DNA of 45,929 nucleotides, from assembly GCF_003660265.1 (NCBI RefSeq), contig NZ_QXQP01000013.1, positions 1-45,929 on the forward strand. Reading direction: 5' to 3'. Below the pieces are notes generated by a model. It did no database searches. It was not told the origin of the DNA and saw only the letters and a list, made by a program, of their open reading frames with translations. The translations under genes were made by a program, and so were the position numbers. This document shows, in pieces, positions 43,524 to 45,929 of this stretch. This stretch comes from Helicobacter mehlei (GTDB lineage: Bacteria > Campylobacterota > Campylobacteria > Campylobacterales > Helicobacteraceae). Positions within the stretch are counted from its first letter, which is position 1, and every line of letters starts with the position of its first letter.

Positions 43524-44423
43524 ATGCGTTTTATCGATCTCTTTGCCGGAATTGGAGGCATTAGACTAGCTTTTGAGCAGGCTGGGGCTCATTGTGTATT
43601 TTCTTCTGAGATTGATCTGCATGCTAGAGAAACTTACAAGGCTAATTTTAAAGACACCCCCGCAGGGGACATTACCCAAATCCTAAGCCAAGACATTCCC
43701 CCCTTTGATATTCTGTGCGCGGGTTTTCCTTGCCAAGCTTTTAGCATTATGGGGGCTCAAGGGGGCTTAGATGACCCACGAGGGGCGTTATTCTTTGAGA
43801 TTGTGCGCATACTCTCTTACCACAAACCCCGCGCCTTTTTGTTAGAGAATGTCAAGCAATTAGCCACTCACAGCCAAGGGCGCACGCTAGGGGTGATTTT
43901 GCAAAGTTTGCAAGATTTAGGCTACTGCGTGCGCTTTCAAGTGCTCAACGCCCTAGACTTTGGTATCCCTCAAAAGCGCGAACGGCTATTTTTAATCGGC
44001 TTTTTAGATTCGCGCTTGGCTCAAGCCTTTAACTTTGATTTTGTTAAAATTCCCTATCATCTTAATTCTATTCTAGAGCCTAACCCCCCTAACTCTGCCC
44101 TAGCCTCCGCATATATCCGCGCCAAGAGATTGGCCAGCGTGCAAAACAAACAAGTGTTTAGCCCCTCTATTTGGCATGAAAACAAGAGCGGGAATATCAG
44201 TATCCTAGATCACGCCTGCGCGCTTAGGGCGAGTGCTTCGTACAATTACCAGCTAGTCAATGGAATACGCCACTTCACCCCAAGAGAGCTTTTAAACCTC
44301 ATGGGCTTCCCCAAAGACTTTAAAATTGTGGTGAGCCCTAGCCACCTACACGCCCAGTGTGGTAATTCTGTCTGTATCCCTGTGATTAGCGCGCTAGCTA
44401 AGCGTTTAATGGATTTGCTTTAG
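43524..44423 (+). CDS. cytosine-C5 DNA methyltransferase
   Basis: A 299-residue type II modification enzyme. The ten conserved motifs are easy to follow: FIDLFAGIGGIRLAFEQAG (motif I), AGFPCQAFSIMG with the catalytic cysteine (IV), FLLENVKQL (VI), GIPQKRERLFLIG (VIII), RELLNLMGFP (IX) and QCGNSVCIPV (X). The short target-recognition region is between about 175 and 245, and it does not let me name the target. The last base is the first base of the next gene, which looks like its frameshifted restriction partner. Confidence 0.93.
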   Translation: MRFIDLFAGIGGIRLAFEQAGAHCVFSSEIDLHARETYKANFKDTPAGDITQILSQDIPPFDILCAGFPCQAFSIMGAQGGLDDPRGALFFEIVRILSYHKPRAFLLENVKQLATHSQGRTLGVILQSLQDLGYCVRFQVLNALDFGIPQKRERLFLIGFLDSRLAQAFNFDFVKIPYHLNSILEPNPPNSALASAYIRAKRLASVQNKQVFSPSIWHENKSGNISILDHACALRASASYNYQLVNGIRHFTPRELLNLMGFPKDFKIVVSPSHLHAQCGNSVCIPVISALAKRLMDLL

Positions 44424-45129
44424 TGCCCAATGCGCCTAAGCTTAGAGATGCGCGCCCCAAAAGGGAGCTAAACACCTTTTCTAAAAACTTCATTGTAGAG
44501 TTAGGCGCGCATTTGATCTATTGGATCGCGCTTAAAAGAGAAATTAGCGGAGATGACTTTGTGCGCGCTTTAGGAGGGGCTTTTAAGAGCGATATATGCT
44601 TATCCCCTTTGGGTTTGCTGGATTTAGAACATGGAGGTATTGGCTATAGCGCGAAAACTATCAAACTAAAACCCCCTTCAAGCTGGAGATGGCACGCCTG
44701 ATTATTGGGCGCGCTAGCCCCTTGTATTCCTACCAAATGCAATGGCAAGAAAATTTAGCCAAAACCGGGCAGGCTTTGATTAACATCTATAACGAGCGTA
44801 TTAAAATCGCTTTGCATTCTTGCCAGCAATTAAGATTAATCGTGTTAGTGCGCGCGCTAGATTTAAAAGATTTTGTTTTGTTCGAAGAAGAGATTAAGTC
44901 CCTTGAAAATACCTACTCTTGGGAGCTCAACGCGCGGGGGAATTTAATCGGGTTCAATGCACAGGGGCAACACTGCTTTACTTGGCAACCCCATGGCGCA
45001 CAACTCACTAAAATAACCCCCATTCCTGCTAACGCCCTAAAATTTAGCCTTCAAAGCCCCCCACCCTTGAGCCCCCAAACTCTCTTAGAACAAATGGGCT
45101 TTAAGGGTTCTTGGGTGCAAATCCTTTAA
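44423..45129 (+). pseudogene. frameshifted type II restriction endonuclease (probable)
   Basis: Two overlapping frames, 44423-44701 and 44689-45129, together make about 235 residues if one base is gained in the A4C5 stretch at 44668-44676. The joined text would read KLKPPFKLEMARLIIGRA. The first part has SPLGLLDLEHGGIGYSAKTIKLK, whose acidic residue and Lys spacing could be a PD-(D/E)XK-type active site. Immediate coupling to the methyltransferase (GTG shares its stop) is the main reason for calling it a restriction enzyme. I do not recognise the family. As assembled it should be inactive unless ribosomes slip. Confidence 0.55.
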
Positions 45130-45153
45130 AATCAACCTCCGCCACTGGGGCTT

Positions 45154-45835
45154 TTGCCTTTCACCTTTTTATGGGTTTGCGGTATGACCCTTAAAACGCT
45201 AAAACGTTTGCAAAAGCAGAACTTTTGCTCATTTGCTAGTCTTGTTGATTACATTCTCCTTGCAAGGGCAACCAAACGCTTTATGAATGGGTATGTACAG
45301 GTGGCCCAAAAAGCCCTCAATAAAGTCTATACCCCCGAGCAAGAACAGGTTTAGTTTGCTAAGCACTTTGGAGGGAGTGCTAGTCTCAATGCCGGGCAAA
45401 CAGGCTAAAAGCTAAGCCTTCTTCAAACACTTAAAACACGCTCAAAGAGGGCACATTTAAAAGCCAAGTAACACAGAATTTTATCAAAATCACACAAGGC
45501 TTTGATCGCCTCTTTTAAAGACATTAACACCAAGGCCAGTGCTTGTTGCTTTAAGATACCACATCAAAGTCACTTTGAACAAGCCTACCAGCTTGCAGGA
45601 CTTTAAAATGCAACTCAACCATCTAATCCAAAGAGAGGACTTTGACAACGCCACCAAAACGTTGATTAGAGAGATTGAGGGCGGATTACCTCCCGATGAG
45701 TCGCCAAAGACTAGGTTAGACATTGAAGTATTAACCAAACGCCAAGAGGAGGGGAGTGATTTAAAAATGGAGCAACGCATTAAGGCAATGATTGATGAAT
45801 ATTTACCCCCATTAAAACTAGATGAAAAGTAAGAC
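45154..45835 (+). pseudogene. decayed coding region, unknown origin
   Basis: One frame reads protein-like text (LKTLKRLQKQNFCSFASLVDY, then after a TAG FAKHFGGSASLNAGQTG, and later KALIASFKDINTKASACCF), but it is broken by stops at about 45352, 45409 and 45466. The reading then continues in another frame as the open stretch 45539-45832 (GTG start, QLNHLIQREDFDNATKTLIR). This looks like one larger gene broken by nonsense and frameshift changes. I cannot name the family. The two short open frames inside it could also be independent small genes. Confidence 0.35.
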
Positions 45836-45862
45836 CTAAGGTGTGCAAAAGGAAACTAAGGA

Positions 45863-45925
45863 ATGGCACCAAAATTCAGTGTCCTTGCAGGGGTGCTTGC
45901 TGGTTACGTGCAAGCCCTAGATTAG
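45863..45925 (+). other. tiny open frame with signal-peptide-like sequence at the window edge
   Basis: ATG followed by 19 codons reading MAPKFSVLAGVLAGYVQALD, then TAG. AAAGGA lies ten bases upstream. The sequence resembles the start of an exported protein that has been cut short by a stop codon. Only a few bases of the window follow, so a longer pseudogene downstream cannot be judged. Confidence 0.25.
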
Positions 45926-45929
45926 CATT

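Noticed and set aside
1-45929. CRISPR arrays, tRNA, rRNA, insertion sequences
   Set aside because: No regularly spaced repeats, no cloverleaf-like segments, no transposase text and no flanking inverted repeats were found on reading through the gaps.

Overview
The window looks like chromosomal DNA of a gastric, non-pylori Helicobacter (the H. felis / heilmannii / bizzozeronii type). The evidence is gene content and gene order: a porCDAB-purB operon for pyruvate:flavodoxin oxidoreductase, hom-yraN-trxA-trxB, the acid-sensing pair arsR-arsS behind two small conserved genes, arginase followed by alanine dehydrogenase, a MutS2 with C-terminal Smr domain, ThyX, and two outer membrane proteins ending in the Helicobacter-type YVYNF. 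The species cannot be fixed from the sequence alone.

Layout. 57-5090 (+): aminotransferase, murC, a small membrane protein and mutS2, overlapping or abutting as one operon. 5213-6610: a small secreted protein facing mnmA. 6666-11145 (-): purB and the four por genes. 11394-13030: a DsbC/DsbG-type periplasmic oxidoreductase (-) and fliR (+). 13027-17969 (-): dapB, trxB, trxA, yraN, hom and a KefB-type antiporter. 18092-20705 (+): two small genes, then arsR and arsS. 20811-29619 (+) is the accessory part: a coiled-coil protein of unknown function with an apparent frameshift; a DUF262/DUF1524 (GmrSD-type) nuclease carrying a 15-G tract in its coding region; a Sel1-repeat protein directly behind it; then an MFS exporter, an ABC-F ATPase, and an EcoRV-like restriction-modification pair. 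29708-31845 (+): a membrane metallophosphoesterase and an outer membrane protein whose start is separated from its signal peptide by seven CACAG repeats, out of frame in this copy. 31849-38627 (-): polA, thyX, a periplasmic protein, aspA and a TSUP permease. 38859-40978 (+): rocF and ald. 41077-43311 (-): a lipoprotein and a second outer membrane protein related to the first. 43524-45129 (+): a cytosine-C5 methyltransferase with a frameshifted partner gene. From 45130 to the end the sequence looks like decaying coding DNA.

Functionally, the core genes cover pyruvate oxidation, peptidoglycan and lysine precursors, thioredoxin redox balance, DNA repair and replication, flagellar export and nitrogen metabolism (arginine to urea and ornithine, alanine to pyruvate, aspartate to fumarate). 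The most unusual element is the two-gene cassette at 21828-25132. It joins a predicted modification-dependent or anti-phage nuclease to a Sel1-repeat protein with an unfamiliar N-terminal domain. It is predicted to be switched on and off by slippage in the G15 tract, and a 10-bp inverted repeat that could hide the ribosome binding site sits exactly over its start. No rRNA, tRNA, CRISPR array or insertion sequence was recognised.
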